Positions 35,601 through 43,154 of a stretch of 64,000 nucleotides of DNA are shown piece by piece (positions within the stretch are counted from its first letter, which is position 1; every line of letters starts with the position of its first letter). Position numbers and translations under genes: made by a program. This DNA comes from Adhaeribacter arboris (GTDB lineage: Bacteria; Bacteroidota; Bacteroidia; Cytophagales; Hymenobacteraceae), in assembly GCF_003023845.1 (NCBI RefSeq), contig NZ_PYFT01000001.1:5146001-5210000 (forward strand), written 5' to 3'. The notes beneath the pieces are model-generated. The model saw nothing but the letters and a program-made list of their open reading frames with translations, was not told the DNA's origin and ran no database searches.

Positions 35601-35998
35601 GCAATATTTCCGAACGTTTGAATTTATACAGCAAACTCGACCGGGTAAAAGATTTACCGGCTTTAGAAAAAATTCAAAAGGGTATCATCGATCGGTTTGG
35701 GCCTTTACCAGAATCGGTAGAAAAATTAATTCAGATTGTAAAGTTACGCTGGAAAGCCCAGGAAATAGGTTTTGAAAAGCTCACGATTAAGCGAGAAGTA
35801 ATGAAAGGTTATATTCCTTCGGAAAACAACGATACCTATTTTCAGTCGGAAACTTTTGGCCGGATTTTGAAATACGTGCAGCAACACTCCCGCCATTCGC
35901 GCCTGAAAGAAAGCAAAGACAAACTGACCGTTATTTTCGACAACATTAAATCGGTAAACGCCGCCTGCGATGTATTTGAGCAGTTAACGGAAGGGTAA
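32636..35998 (+). CDS. mfd: Transcription-repair coupling factor Mfd
   Basis: 1120 aa from a TTG start at 32636 ('LKVKDFLELYRLDP'). Upstream in-frame starts lie before or within the promoter at 32581-32608, so they cannot be used. Mfd pushes stalled RNA polymerase off DNA lesions and recruits UvrABC. Seen in order: UvrB-like domain ('GHHVFVVHDKEEAAYF'; 'VRGGIVDVFSYANELPYRME'), RNA polymerase-interacting domain ('LQPGDYVVHVDNGIGRFAG'), SF2 translocase with Walker A 'CGDVGFGKTEV' near residue 588, DEEQ box near 688 and 'QMRGRVGRS' near 860, then the TRCF C-terminal domain. Nothing unusual apart from the start codon. Confidence 0.95.
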   Translation: MKVKDFLELYRLDPVVQTIAERLRSSEKARLQLKGLAGSLDAVLAAAVSSLQPGHHVFVVHDKEEAAYFLSDLQHLFNGKQEALLFPSSYKRPYSFDETENANILMRAEVLNQISNKAAEGLLIVTYPEALTEKVINKKSLVANTFSAKVGEKLDVNFLTEVLTEYDFERTDFVYEAGQFAVRGGIVDVFSYANELPYRMELFGDEIESIRTFNPNTQLSVETKNSVSIVPNVQTKLLQETRESFLEFLPPHTRFWFKDVRHASDVIDESFTKAEQAFEYLMLTSGNTKVVSKPEDLFETGKSFKKLLEPFTTVEFGKRFHFKATETLTFSTKPQPSFNKDFNLLVSNLHDNQTKGFTNIIAADSPRQIDRLTTIFDELDHAVKFQALTISLREGFIDDQVKVALYTDHQLFERFYKYKSKERFSKSKALTLKELRSLQPGDYVVHVDNGIGRFAGLEKVEVGGKMQEAIRLVYRDDDLLYVSIHALHKISKYTGQEGTPPSMSKLGSPEWENKKKRVKSKVKDIATELIKLYAKRKSAPGFAFSRDGFMQAELESSFIYEDTPDQAKATEDVKNDMEQPHPMDRLVCGDVGFGKTEVAIRAAFKAASDSKQVAVLVPTTILAMQHFKTFRDRLEKFPVNVEFINRFKTAKDIKETLQRVAEGKTDILIGTHRIVSKDVKFKNLGLMVIDEEQKFGVKTKEKLKEMRVNVDSLTLSATPIPRTLHFSLMGARDLSVIATPPPNRQPVQTELHVFDQTIIRDAVMYELKRGGQVFFVHNRVADLDEMANLILKLVPDARITFAHGQMDGEQLEKRMMKFVEGEYDVLVSTNIIESGLDIPNANTIIINRAHMFGLSDLHQMRGRVGRSNKKAYCYLLTPPVSSLPSDARKRLSTLEEFSDLGDGFKVAMRDLDIRGAGNLLGGEQSGFINDLGFEMYHQILDDTIKELKETEFRDLFLGSEKDLNQFLDVVRECTVETDLEILIPDTYVSNISERLNLYSKLDRVKDLPALEKIQKGIIDRFGPLPESVEKLIQIVKLRWKAQEIGFEKLTIKREVMKGYIPSENNDTYFQSETFGRILKYVQQHSRHSRLKESKDKLTVIFDNIKSVNAACDVFEQLTEG

Positions 35999-36166
35999 AT
36001 ATAAAAAAGAGAAACTATTATTTTTGTGGTTTTTAGCCTTAAGTAAATAGCTAGGATAGATATGGAACTGTAAAAATCATTTTCAGACCTATTTTCTTAA
36101 ATTTATAGCTATTGACCTTAAAAGTATTCGTAGTCAAACCCACTTAGACAATTTAATCTTAAAAAA

Positions 36167-36330
36167 TGGTAACTATTATAAAAAGAGGCACTGACAAACA
36201 AGAGATAGAAAAAATTTTGGCTAATCTGGAAAGCACGAAGAAATTTGATGCTTATAAATATTGCGGAGTAGTTAAGCTAGATAAAGACGCACTGGATATT
36301 CAGAAAATAATGAGAGATGAGTGGAAATAG
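36167..36330 (+). pseudogene. VapB-like antitoxin remnant, frameshifted at the start
   Basis: A start at ATG 36167 gives 'MVTII' and then runs out of frame after ATAAAAG. Shifting by one base at this A-run gives 49 sensible residues ('RGTDKQEIEKILANLE', 'CGVVKLDKDALDIQKIMRDEW') to TAG 36328-36330. This is the plan of small Bacteroidota antitoxins that precede PIN toxins. One lost A in a short homopolymer explains the break. The following PIN gene overlaps its end by 14 bases, as in an intact pair. Confidence 0.7.
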
Positions 36331-36672
36331 TATTTTTATTGACGCAAATATTATTCTCTATCTGCTTGCGGGAGATACTACCATTGCTACATTACTTCAC
36401 AACAAAATAATTTTTATTTCATTCATTACCGAATTAGAGCTTTTAGGATACAAGAAATTAAGCGAATAGAAGATTTTCTAACAGAAGTAATAATAATAGA
36501 TATAAACTCAGAAATTAAGAAGGTAACTATAGGACTGAGAAAGTCTTGTAAACTTAAACTTCCTGATTCCATAGTTGCAGCATCTTCCTATTATTTAAAC
36601 CTTCCTTTTCTAACAGCAGATAAAGAATTATCTAAATTGTCAGATTTTAATATTCTGCTTTTTGAGAAATAG
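36317..36672 (+). pseudogene. PIN-domain (VapC-like) toxin remnant, frameshifted
   Basis: From ATG 36317 the frame reads 'MSGNSIFIDANIILYLLAGD', the PIN start with its first catalytic Asp, and 'SFITELELLGYK' with a conserved Glu, then stops at TAG near 36467. The other half continues in another frame: 'RIEDFLTEVIIIDIN', 'LKLPDSIVAASSYYL' and 'LPFLTADKELSKL', which holds the later acidic residues, to TAG 36670-36672. The two halves meet in the expected family order, so a small deletion or frameshift broke the gene. An intact protein would be a ribonuclease toxin. With the antitoxin also broken, the pair is dead. Confidence 0.8.
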
Positions 36673-36753
36673 TAGTTTTAAATAGTTACAGACGACTGTA
36701 CAGAATTTACAGCAAGTCAATTAATAAAGGTTCAATAGATTATAATAACCTTA

Positions 36754-36798
36754 CCGTGGACAATGGACCATCGTCGATGGACTATGGTCCATCGACTA
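36754..36798. repeat. TGGACTATGGTCC-type palindromic repeat, second site
   Basis: GTGGACAATGGACCATCG then GATGGACTATGGTCCATC are variants of the repeat family that fills 29643-29870. They fold into overlapping hairpins just downstream of the gene at 36801 (minus strand), where they may also act in termination. Confidence 0.65.
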
Positions 36799-36800
36799 AC

Positions 36801-37193
36801 TCACACATTTCCCAGCCAAACTTTTGCTTCTTCAATGTCGTCGAAAGTTTGGATGTAATCGGGATGGTGGGCGTGGGTTAAAGTTTTATCCGTGGATAAA
36901 CGGCTGAGCATACTCGGCGAATAAACCCAGGCAAAAGCCTGCAAGCCATGCGCCCGTAAATCCGGGAACCAAACATCGGCTCCCCATTTGGCGGCCCCAG
37001 ACCACATGCCTTCTACTAAGGTATTATCGTTTAAAATTTTGGTACAGGCCTCCGAAATCATATATTCCAGTATTTTACCGCAGCCATCTTTCACGGACTG
37101 CGTGGTCTGAAAACCAATCCAATTAACGTAAAGCCAGCTGTGATGCGTATCGTAAAAAATTTCGATTTGATCTGTATAGTATAGTTTCTCCAT
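36801..37193 (-). CDS. Unknown small protein, STAS/SpoIIAA-like
   Basis: 130 aa from ATG 37193 ('MEKLYYTDQIEIFYD'); an upstream in-frame start adds 8 poor residues. The pattern is alternating strands and helices: 'IEIFYDTHHSWLYVNWIGFQT', a helix 'DGCGKILEYMISEACTKIL', 'WGADVWFPDLRAHGLQAFAWVYS' and a final 'TFDDIEEAKVWLG'. This resembles the STAS/SpoIIAA-like proteins of Bacteroidota, which have 'WF' and 'EEAxxWL' at the same places. The match is by pattern only. It is monocistronic. Confidence 0.5.
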   Translation of the reverse strand: MEKLYYTDQIEIFYDTHHSWLYVNWIGFQTTQSVKDGCGKILEYMISEACTKILNDNTLVEGMWSGAAKWGADVWFPDLRAHGLQAFAWVYSPSMLSRLSTDKTLTHAHHPDYIQTFDDIEEAKVWLGNV

Positions 37194-37637
37194 TCCGTAA
37201 GAGCGGCTCGCCGGCAAGTTCTCCTAAAGACCTGACGTAGCGTATTATTCGTTAAAAAATTAAGTTAAAGCAAAGGCTAAAAACAGCAAAGTAAGTACGA
37301 ACCAGCTTTCTGCTCTAGATGAATATCCTTTGTTTTTGTTCACCCGTATTCCTTTACCCGCGCTTATTTTACTCAGGCAAAGTGAGATAGTAAAGATATA
37401 ATCCGACAGTTAGCAAACTTATTTGTTTCGACGTGGTCAAGCTTGAAAAAAGACTATTTAAATCAATCCTTGTCCACGATAGCCAGCACAATTTTAATTT
37501 AAACGGCGGAGGCTGTTATCTGGTTTAAGAAAAAAGAAGCAGGAAAGGACTAAATTTAAATTTTACCTCTATAAAATTATTAGTATTGGCCGTACAGGTA
37601 GTTAATTTTTTAATTTAGCGCCATTTCTTTTTTACGA
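37194..37637. other. Intergenic region, no gene seen
   Basis: About 440 AT-rich bases between divergent genes. No coding frame, tRNA or strong hairpin is visible. A TAATTTAG just upstream of the methionine aminotransferase gene (near 37610-37618) is a poor match to the TAnnTTTG box. Confidence 0.45.
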
Positions 37638-38780
37638 ATGATACTTCCTTCAAAATTACCCCAGATTGGCACCAGCATTTTTACGGTAATGTCGCAGTTG
37701 GCGCAGCAACACGGCGCTATTAATCTCTCGCAGGGCTTTCCTGATTTTAATTGTCCGCCGGAACTCACCGATTTGGTAAGCTACTACTTGAAACAAGGCT
37801 ATAATCAATATGCTCCCATGGCTGGAGTTTTAAAATTACGCGAACAGATAAGTAGTAAAACCGAAAAAATGTACGGGTTTTCGCCGAACCCGGATACCGA
37901 AATAACCATTACCTCGGGCGCTACCGAAGCCTTATACGCTGCTCTGGCAGCTATTTTACGTTCCGGCGACGAAGTAATTGTACTCGAACCGGCTTACGAT
38001 TCGTACGTACCGGCTATTTTGCTCAACGGTGGCAAACCCGTTTTTGTACCGCTGCAAGTGCCTTCTTTTAAAATAGATTGGCAATTAGTAAAAGCTGCGA
38101 TTACGACCCGCACCCGGGCCATTTTACTTAACTCGCCGCATAATCCATCGGGAGCCATTTTAAGCGCTTCGGATTTAACAACTCTGGCCGAGTTGGTAGG
38201 TGATACAAATATTGTAATTATCAGCGACGAAGTGTACGAGCACATGGTTTTTGATAGTCAGCCGCACTTAAGTTTGCTCACCCAGCCTGAACTGGCAGGC
38301 CGCAGCTTTGTTATTTCTTCGTTCGGCAAAACCTACCATGCTACCGGCTGGAAAGTAGCCTATTGCGTGGCTCCGCCAACCTTCACCACCGAGTTCCGGA
38401 AGGTACACCAGTATCTTACTTTTAGCACGGTTACTCCTATTCAATACGCCCTCGCCGATTTTCTGGATAATCAGGAACATTACCTTACTTTACCGGCATT
38501 TTACCAGGCTAAACGCGATTTATTTCATCACTTACTACAAGATTCCGGTTTTACTTTAAAGCCTTCGGCGGGGACGTATTTTCAGTTGGTTAGCTACGAA
38601 AATATTACTCAGGAAAGTGACCTAGAATTTGCCCGTAGGTTAACTACTGAAGTAGGTGTAGCCGCTATTCCCATTTCGGTGTTTTACCACCAGCAAACCG
38701 ACCACGGTTTGCTTCGGTTTTGTTTTGCTAAAAATGAAGACACGCTCCAAGCCGCCGCGGAAAAACTATGTCGCTTATAA
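37638..38780 (+). CDS. Methionine aminotransferase (class I/II PLP enzyme, YbdL-like)
   Basis: 380 aa. It should convert 2-oxo-4-methylthiobutanoate to methionine with an amino-acid donor, or act on glutamine like kynurenine aminotransferase II. Fold-type I features: 'INLSQGFPDFNCP' near residues 29-41, 'ITSGATEALYAAL' (about 89-101), 'NSPHNPSGAIL' (about 165-175), the 'ISDEVYEHMVF' Asp-Tyr pair, and the Schiff-base lysine in 'SSFGKTYHATGWKVAY' near residue 230. The omega-amidase gene follows after 49 bases, a pairing that supports a methionine-salvage role. Related kynurenine aminotransferases are the main alternative. Confidence 0.85.
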   Translation: MILPSKLPQIGTSIFTVMSQLAQQHGAINLSQGFPDFNCPPELTDLVSYYLKQGYNQYAPMAGVLKLREQISSKTEKMYGFSPNPDTEITITSGATEALYAALAAILRSGDEVIVLEPAYDSYVPAILLNGGKPVFVPLQVPSFKIDWQLVKAAITTRTRAILLNSPHNPSGAILSASDLTTLAELVGDTNIVIISDEVYEHMVFDSQPHLSLLTQPELAGRSFVISSFGKTYHATGWKVAYCVAPPTFTTEFRKVHQYLTFSTVTPIQYALADFLDNQEHYLTLPAFYQAKRDLFHHLLQDSGFTLKPSAGTYFQLVSYENITQESDLEFARRLTTEVGVAAIPISVFYHQQTDHGLLRFCFAKNEDTLQAAAEKLCRL

Positions 38781-38829
38781 AGTTTAACCATTCAGTTTTA
38801 CTGTGCCCAAACTATTTACCTCTTAAACC

Positions 38830-39606
38830 ATGCAGGATCTTACGATCACGTTAATTCAAACGCCCCTTTACTGGCACGAGCGGACCCTGAATCTGGAAAT
38901 GCTGGCGCATAAAATAGAAGAAATTTCTTCCCCTACGGATTTAATAATTTTGCCGGAAATGTTTACCACTGGTTTTAGCATGCAGGCGCCGGAACTGGCC
39001 GAAACTATGTACGGACCAACTTTTCTCTGGCTGCAAAATATGGCGGCAACGGCTAAAGCCGTAATTACCGGCAGTTTCATTATAAAAGAAGAACAGCATT
39101 ATTATAATCGTTTAATCTGGATGCAGCCCGATGGTACTTACTCTTATTACGACAAAAAACACTTATTTAGAATGGCCGGTGAAATGCAGGTATATGCTGC
39201 CGGAACGCGTAAAGTAATCGTTAACTTAAAAGGCTGGAATATTTGTCCTCTGATTTGTTATGACCTGCGCTTTCCGGTTTGGAGCCGTAACGTGCAAAAC
39301 GAATACGATTTACTGCTCTACGTAGCGAACTGGCCGGCGAAACGAGATATTGCCTGGAAAACAGTATTGCCCGCCCGCGCCATTGAGAACGTTGCCTACG
39401 TAGCTGGGGTAAACCGCGTGGGTGAAGATGGCAACGGCCATTTATACAACGGAGATTCGATGGTCGTTAATTTTAAAGGCGATATTTTATTTTCGGCAGA
39501 AAGTGATGAAAGTACTCGAACTATTACCCTTAGCCGCCAGGAATTAGCAGAATTTAGGCAAAGTTTTCCAGCTTATTTGGATGCGGATGCTTTTACGATA
39601 TTGTAA
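38830..39606 (+). CDS. Omega-amidase / nitrilase-family amidohydrolase (YafV-like)
   Basis: 258 aa. The carbon-nitrogen hydrolase triad is present: Glu in 'LIILPEMFTTGFSM' (about residue 43), Lys in 'YYDKKHLFRM' (about 108) and Cys in 'ICPLICYDLRFPVWSRN' (about 142). YafV-type omega-amidases hydrolyse alpha-ketoglutaramate and alpha-ketosuccinamate, products of glutamine- or asparagine-driven transamination. The gene directly follows an aminotransferase of the matching type, so together they would make an irreversible transamination step in methionine salvage. Substrate is inferred from family and context. Confidence 0.85.
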   Translation: MQDLTITLIQTPLYWHERTLNLEMLAHKIEEISSPTDLIILPEMFTTGFSMQAPELAETMYGPTFLWLQNMAATAKAVITGSFIIKEEQHYYNRLIWMQPDGTYSYYDKKHLFRMAGEMQVYAAGTRKVIVNLKGWNICPLICYDLRFPVWSRNVQNEYDLLLYVANWPAKRDIAWKTVLPARAIENVAYVAGVNRVGEDGNGHLYNGDSMVVNFKGDILFSAESDESTRTITLSRQELAEFRQSFPAYLDADAFTIL

Positions 39607-39885
39607 TAGCATCGGTAAGATTCAGTTGTTTTTTAAGATCAGTTAATAGCTTAATAACATCTTATCTTTGGAGCCTTTTCCAGTCTCCGGGGATTGGTGC
39701 TAATGCGGTGGAAAAGTACCCTGTTTGCCTCCTGGCCGGCGGTCCTCGTTTGGCTCTCTCGGACGGTCTAAGCTTGTTTTCCTCCTACGCCGGAATGCTC
39801 CGCACCACAACCTTAGAAGGCTCTCCATCGCCAAACGGGTGTCAATTATTCTTAGGGAGCTATTTTAACCAATAATAAGGTCACT

Positions 39886-40000
39886 ATGGCGCGGATTTAC
39901 TTCCGTGTCTTGCCCACAACTACCTTTGCTGCTTTGTAAAGTGTTATGATACCAATTTGTCGGCTTTAGAAGGAAAGTCACGGAAGTAAATCCGCGTCAT
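39886..40000. repeat. Inverted repeat, 22-bp arms with 71-bp spacer
   Basis: The left arm 39886-39907 contains GCGGATTTACTTCCGTG. The right arm 39979-40000 contains the exact complement CACGGAAGTAAATCCGC. Over the full 22 bp there is one mismatch. The spacer has no coding frame. The form is that of a short MITE or a pair of transposon ends. Confidence 0.7.
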
Positions 40001-40087
40001 AATGGTTTAAATTTGAAATTAATAGAAAAAGTAAATTTGCCTTACTTAAACCAAATCGCATTTATCAATTGCCATAAGGGGCTGATT

Positions 40088-40361
40088 AAACCTGGCAGGT
40101 TTTGAAAACAGGTTTGTCCGATTTGTTTTCCTTTCTTCCGTCCTCCTGAAAGGACCTAACCGGCACAAAAGAAGAACTGTACAGAAGTACTACCGGTAAT
40201 TACCTGTTGAAAATAATAAATAACCTTATAGGATGGCCCCAACCGTCGCTTTAAACCAGTTAGATCCTTTCAGGAGGACCGAATAGAGAGTGCTATGAGA
40301 GCAGTTGATTGGTTTTGAGCCGGAATTTTATACAATCCTGTTTTGAAAACCTGCCGGGTTT
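40088..40361. repeat. Nested inverted repeat (about 275 bp), MITE-like
   Basis: Outer arms 40088-40112 and 40337-40361 are complementary at 23 of 25 positions (core CAGGTTTTGAAAACAGG against CCTGTTTTGAAAACCTG). A second pair, 40139-40163 and 40256-40281 (core TCCTCCTGAAAGGA), lies inside. The two pairs would let the whole region fold into one long hairpin. No coding frame is present. Confidence 0.65.
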
Positions 40362-40467
40362 GCTTCCCTTTAGAATGCTGCTAGGATTGTTAGTAAATAC
40401 TATCTGGTATTATTTACCTTTTGGTATAGCTTTTCGGAACAGAAAACTTGTTTCGCATTTTAAAGCA

Positions 40468-40860
40468 TTAGCTATATAAATCTTTCAGATACTGAAATAA
40501 CAGTTGTTCTCCGGGATTTTTAAAAAAAGTAAGCTGCGCTCGATTAGAAAACAGCCGTTCTAAGCGTTGGTGCTCGCCATTTAAGATAACCAAGTTCTTT
40601 TGTTGACGGCGAATTAGAACTTCGACCAGGCGGATAGTAGAACCTAAAGAAATTTCCGGGTCCGGACTGTTAAAGTAAATGCCGCAACGATCAGCTTGTT
40701 CGATCAACTGGCAGGCTTGCGAAACTAAAAATTCTTCGGAATAGGCATCCACATCCAGGGAATTTACTTTTGGAAAACTGCTCTTTATTTTTGTTAAAAT
40801 TGGTTTTTGATAAGTGTAGGCTGAATCGGGCTGCAACTCCGCGTAAATAAAAACCAACAT
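40468..40860 (-). CDS. Small unknown protein coupled to the FG-GAP gene
   Basis: 130 aa, soluble, no signal peptide. The alternation 'MLVFIYAEL', 'VNSLDVDAYSEEFLVSQACQLIEQADRCGIYF', 'TIRLVEVLIRRQQKNLVILNG', 'AQLTFFKNPGEQLLFQYL' suggests a small alpha/beta (Rossmann- or TIR-like) fold, but no known family is recognised. The start lies 1 base after the stop of the large secreted protein, so the two are translationally coupled. Confidence 0.5.
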   Translation of the reverse strand: MLVFIYAELQPDSAYTYQKPILTKIKSSFPKVNSLDVDAYSEEFLVSQACQLIEQADRCGIYFNSPDPEISLGSTIRLVEVLIRRQQKNLVILNGEHQRLERLFSNRAQLTFFKNPGEQLLFQYLKDLYS

Positions 40861-40861
40861 G

Positions 40862-43111
40862 TTATTGGCTAATTAATAAGCGGTAACCCGCCGTTTTTCC
40901 CGCTGAAGTTTGTACCTGCACGTAATACAAGCCAGCTGCTAAACCCGCTACATTAAACTGATGCTCCCGGGCGTAACCGGAATGGCTGGAACGCACTTTT
41001 CTTCCTTCGGAGCTATATAAATTAACTACCATTTTCTCTGGTCCCGTAATGGTTACTTCTTGCGTAGCCGGGTTTGGAAAAACCGAAACTGCTAAAGTTG
41101 AGCTAGGTTTCTCCTCGTCTACACCTGTTCCGTTGCGTAACTGTTGGGTCAGGTAAAACAAGCCACCGCCCGAGTTGCCCGCAATAATTTCGGGCTGCTT
41201 GTCGCCGTTTAAATCGGCGGCAGCCAATGCTGTGTGAGCCCCCAGACGAGTGGCCACGGCCTGGTTACTGATGGAATTAGCCAGTAATGCCGGAGTTTCC
41301 TGAAAGGTAGCATTTAAATCAGCCATAAAATCAGCGTAGATCTTAATCACGCCCCGGTTATCTACGGTTAGTAATTCCGGCGAATTATCATTGTTTAAAT
41401 CGGTAATAAGGGGATAAAGGGTGCGGATGGCCTCTTCGCTGTACGGAATATTACCAAAACTTTCGTTTGCCAGTGTATACACCGGTTTGGCGGCCGTACC
41501 GGTATTGCGGTAAAAAAGCAAAGGTCCGCTGGTTTCTGTAATGGGCAAACTAGCCCCGATTAATACATCCTGGTCGCCGTCGCGGTCTAAGTCGTAAAAA
41601 AGAGCAATATCGCCCACATTCTCCCCTATGGACAGGGACTCTACTTTGGCTACATCAAAATTAAAAGCCTGACCCGCCTTCGCTTCATTTAAGATATATT
41701 TATTGCTGCCGGTAGGACTGTTTATAACGGTAAAAGTAAGATCCAAAGCATTGTCGCCGTTTACATCGGCAAAACGAGGCTTTATTCCCTGCAAACCCAG
41801 CGAGGACAAATTGGCATAATCATCCGATTTAAAACGAAATTCAGGTTCGGTAGCCGTACCCATATTTTCGTACAAACTCACGCTACTAATGGCATTATCG
41901 TCGCGCATGGTGGCGTAATTACCCAGTAGCAAATCTAAATCGCCATCGGCATCCACATCGGCAAAAGCCGGCGCACTGTCTTCGCCTACATCCAGAGCGT
42001 TATCTTGTAAAAAGTTATTTTGCTCAAACGAAAATACCGGGCGGGCAGTAGCGGTGGCCGTATTGCGGTACAACCACACCGATTGATTCGTGTTAATACC
42101 ATCGATATTGGCCGGCAGGTACGGCGAAACCAGTAAATCCGGAACGTTATCGAAAGTTACGTCTTCGTAGTACGCGCCCAAAAACTGGCGAAAATTGGCG
42201 GGAGTAGTGTTAGATGGAAAAATTTTTGACACCCCGGAACTACTCATTACGGCTTTAGCGGGCGTGCCCTGATTGGTAATCCGGACCAGTTCGCTGCAAG
42301 GATCGCCGCCCAGTAAAACGTCTTTATCCCGGTCATTGTCTAAATCAAGGGCCAGAATAGTAGCCGGTACGCTGTGCTTGGTGCCCGTAGTACGGCACGC
42401 CGAATTAAAAACGTAATGGCCGCAATCATCTTCGCATTTGGTTAACTTGCCCCACCAGGCATCTTCGAGTTTATACCGTAAACTGTCGGTTGCCAGCTTG
42501 TCTTCGGCCTGTAAATTTTTGTACAACTGAATGGTGTGCCCCGAAGCAAAGTCGAAACACAGAATATCTAAATCGCCGTCGTTATCCAGATCTTGAATGC
42601 CGGGCAAATCATCCCCGCTTACTTGAATGTTCACGCCATTGTTAAACCGGATAAAATCTTCGGCCAGGGTAAATTGCAGCGTACCGTTCGGGGGAGTAGC
42701 ATTTCGGTATACTTTTATACCCAAATTAGTTTTAGTAAAAATATCTTTGCGGCCATCCTGGTTGTAATCGCGTAGTACCACCCAATCCTGCAAGCTATCC
42801 GGAAACAAAACTTCGTATTCGGGTTGATGTTGCCAGGTCCATTGGCCATTTACCTGGTGCGCCAGATAAGTAGTAATTTTATTTTGGGTCCGGTCGAAAA
42901 CAAATAAGTCTTCCGTTTCGTCGTGGTTTAAATCAATCTTAGAAAAAACGGCGCTGTTCAGGCCACCCGCCCAAGGGTTAGCAAAAATTTTCGTTCCTAC
43001 GGTAATCTTTACATTATTTTGGTAACGAAATTCATAATATTGCTGTCCGAAACTTTGGCGGGTAAAAATCCCGAAACTTATTACCAAAAAGCAGAATAAA
43101 AACCTTGTCAT
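40862..43111 (-). CDS. FG-GAP/VCBS repeat protein with type IX secretion tail
   Basis: 749 aa, starting at ATG 43111 ('MTRFLFCFLVISFGIF'), which gives a proper signal peptide ending near 'SFGQ'; an upstream start at 43168 would spoil it. The body is a beta-propeller of FG-GAP/VCBS repeats with Ca-binding DxDxDGxxD loops, for example 'DLDNDGDLDILCFDF', 'DVDADGDLDLLLGNY', 'DLDRDGDQDVLIGAS' and 'DLNGDKQPEIIAG'. The last 75 residues are a Por secretion tail ('VSVFPNPATQEVTI', 'AGLAAGLYYVQVQTSAGK'), which sends the protein through the T9SS to the surface. The ligand is unknown. Confidence 0.88.
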   Translation of the reverse strand: MTRFLFCFLVISFGIFTRQSFGQQYYEFRYQNNVKITVGTKIFANPWAGGLNSAVFSKIDLNHDETEDLFVFDRTQNKITTYLAHQVNGQWTWQHQPEYEVLFPDSLQDWVVLRDYNQDGRKDIFTKTNLGIKVYRNATPPNGTLQFTLAEDFIRFNNGVNIQVSGDDLPGIQDLDNDGDLDILCFDFASGHTIQLYKNLQAEDKLATDSLRYKLEDAWWGKLTKCEDDCGHYVFNSACRTTGTKHSVPATILALDLDNDRDKDVLLGGDPCSELVRITNQGTPAKAVMSSSGVSKIFPSNTTPANFRQFLGAYYEDVTFDNVPDLLVSPYLPANIDGINTNQSVWLYRNTATATARPVFSFEQNNFLQDNALDVGEDSAPAFADVDADGDLDLLLGNYATMRDDNAISSVSLYENMGTATEPEFRFKSDDYANLSSLGLQGIKPRFADVNGDNALDLTFTVINSPTGSNKYILNEAKAGQAFNFDVAKVESLSIGENVGDIALFYDLDRDGDQDVLIGASLPITETSGPLLFYRNTGTAAKPVYTLANESFGNIPYSEEAIRTLYPLITDLNNDNSPELLTVDNRGVIKIYADFMADLNATFQETPALLANSISNQAVATRLGAHTALAAADLNGDKQPEIIAGNSGGGLFYLTQQLRNGTGVDEEKPSSTLAVSVFPNPATQEVTITGPEKMVVNLYSSEGRKVRSSHSGYAREHQFNVAGLAAGLYYVQVQTSAGKTAGYRLLISQ

Positions 43112-43154
43112 ACAAATAAAGTAACGCTGAAAGCAGTTCAATCTATACAAATAT

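Larger units (their letters stand above)
39607..40467. other. Long noncoding region with inverted repeats
   Basis: 860 bases with no supported gene. A TATCTTTG box stands at 39663-39670 with no good upstream partner, followed by GC-rich sequence with local hairpins (CTTTTCCA near 39674 against TGGAAAAG near 39710). Two large inverted repeats follow and are listed separately. A structured RNA or several decayed MITEs are possible. Confidence 0.45.
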
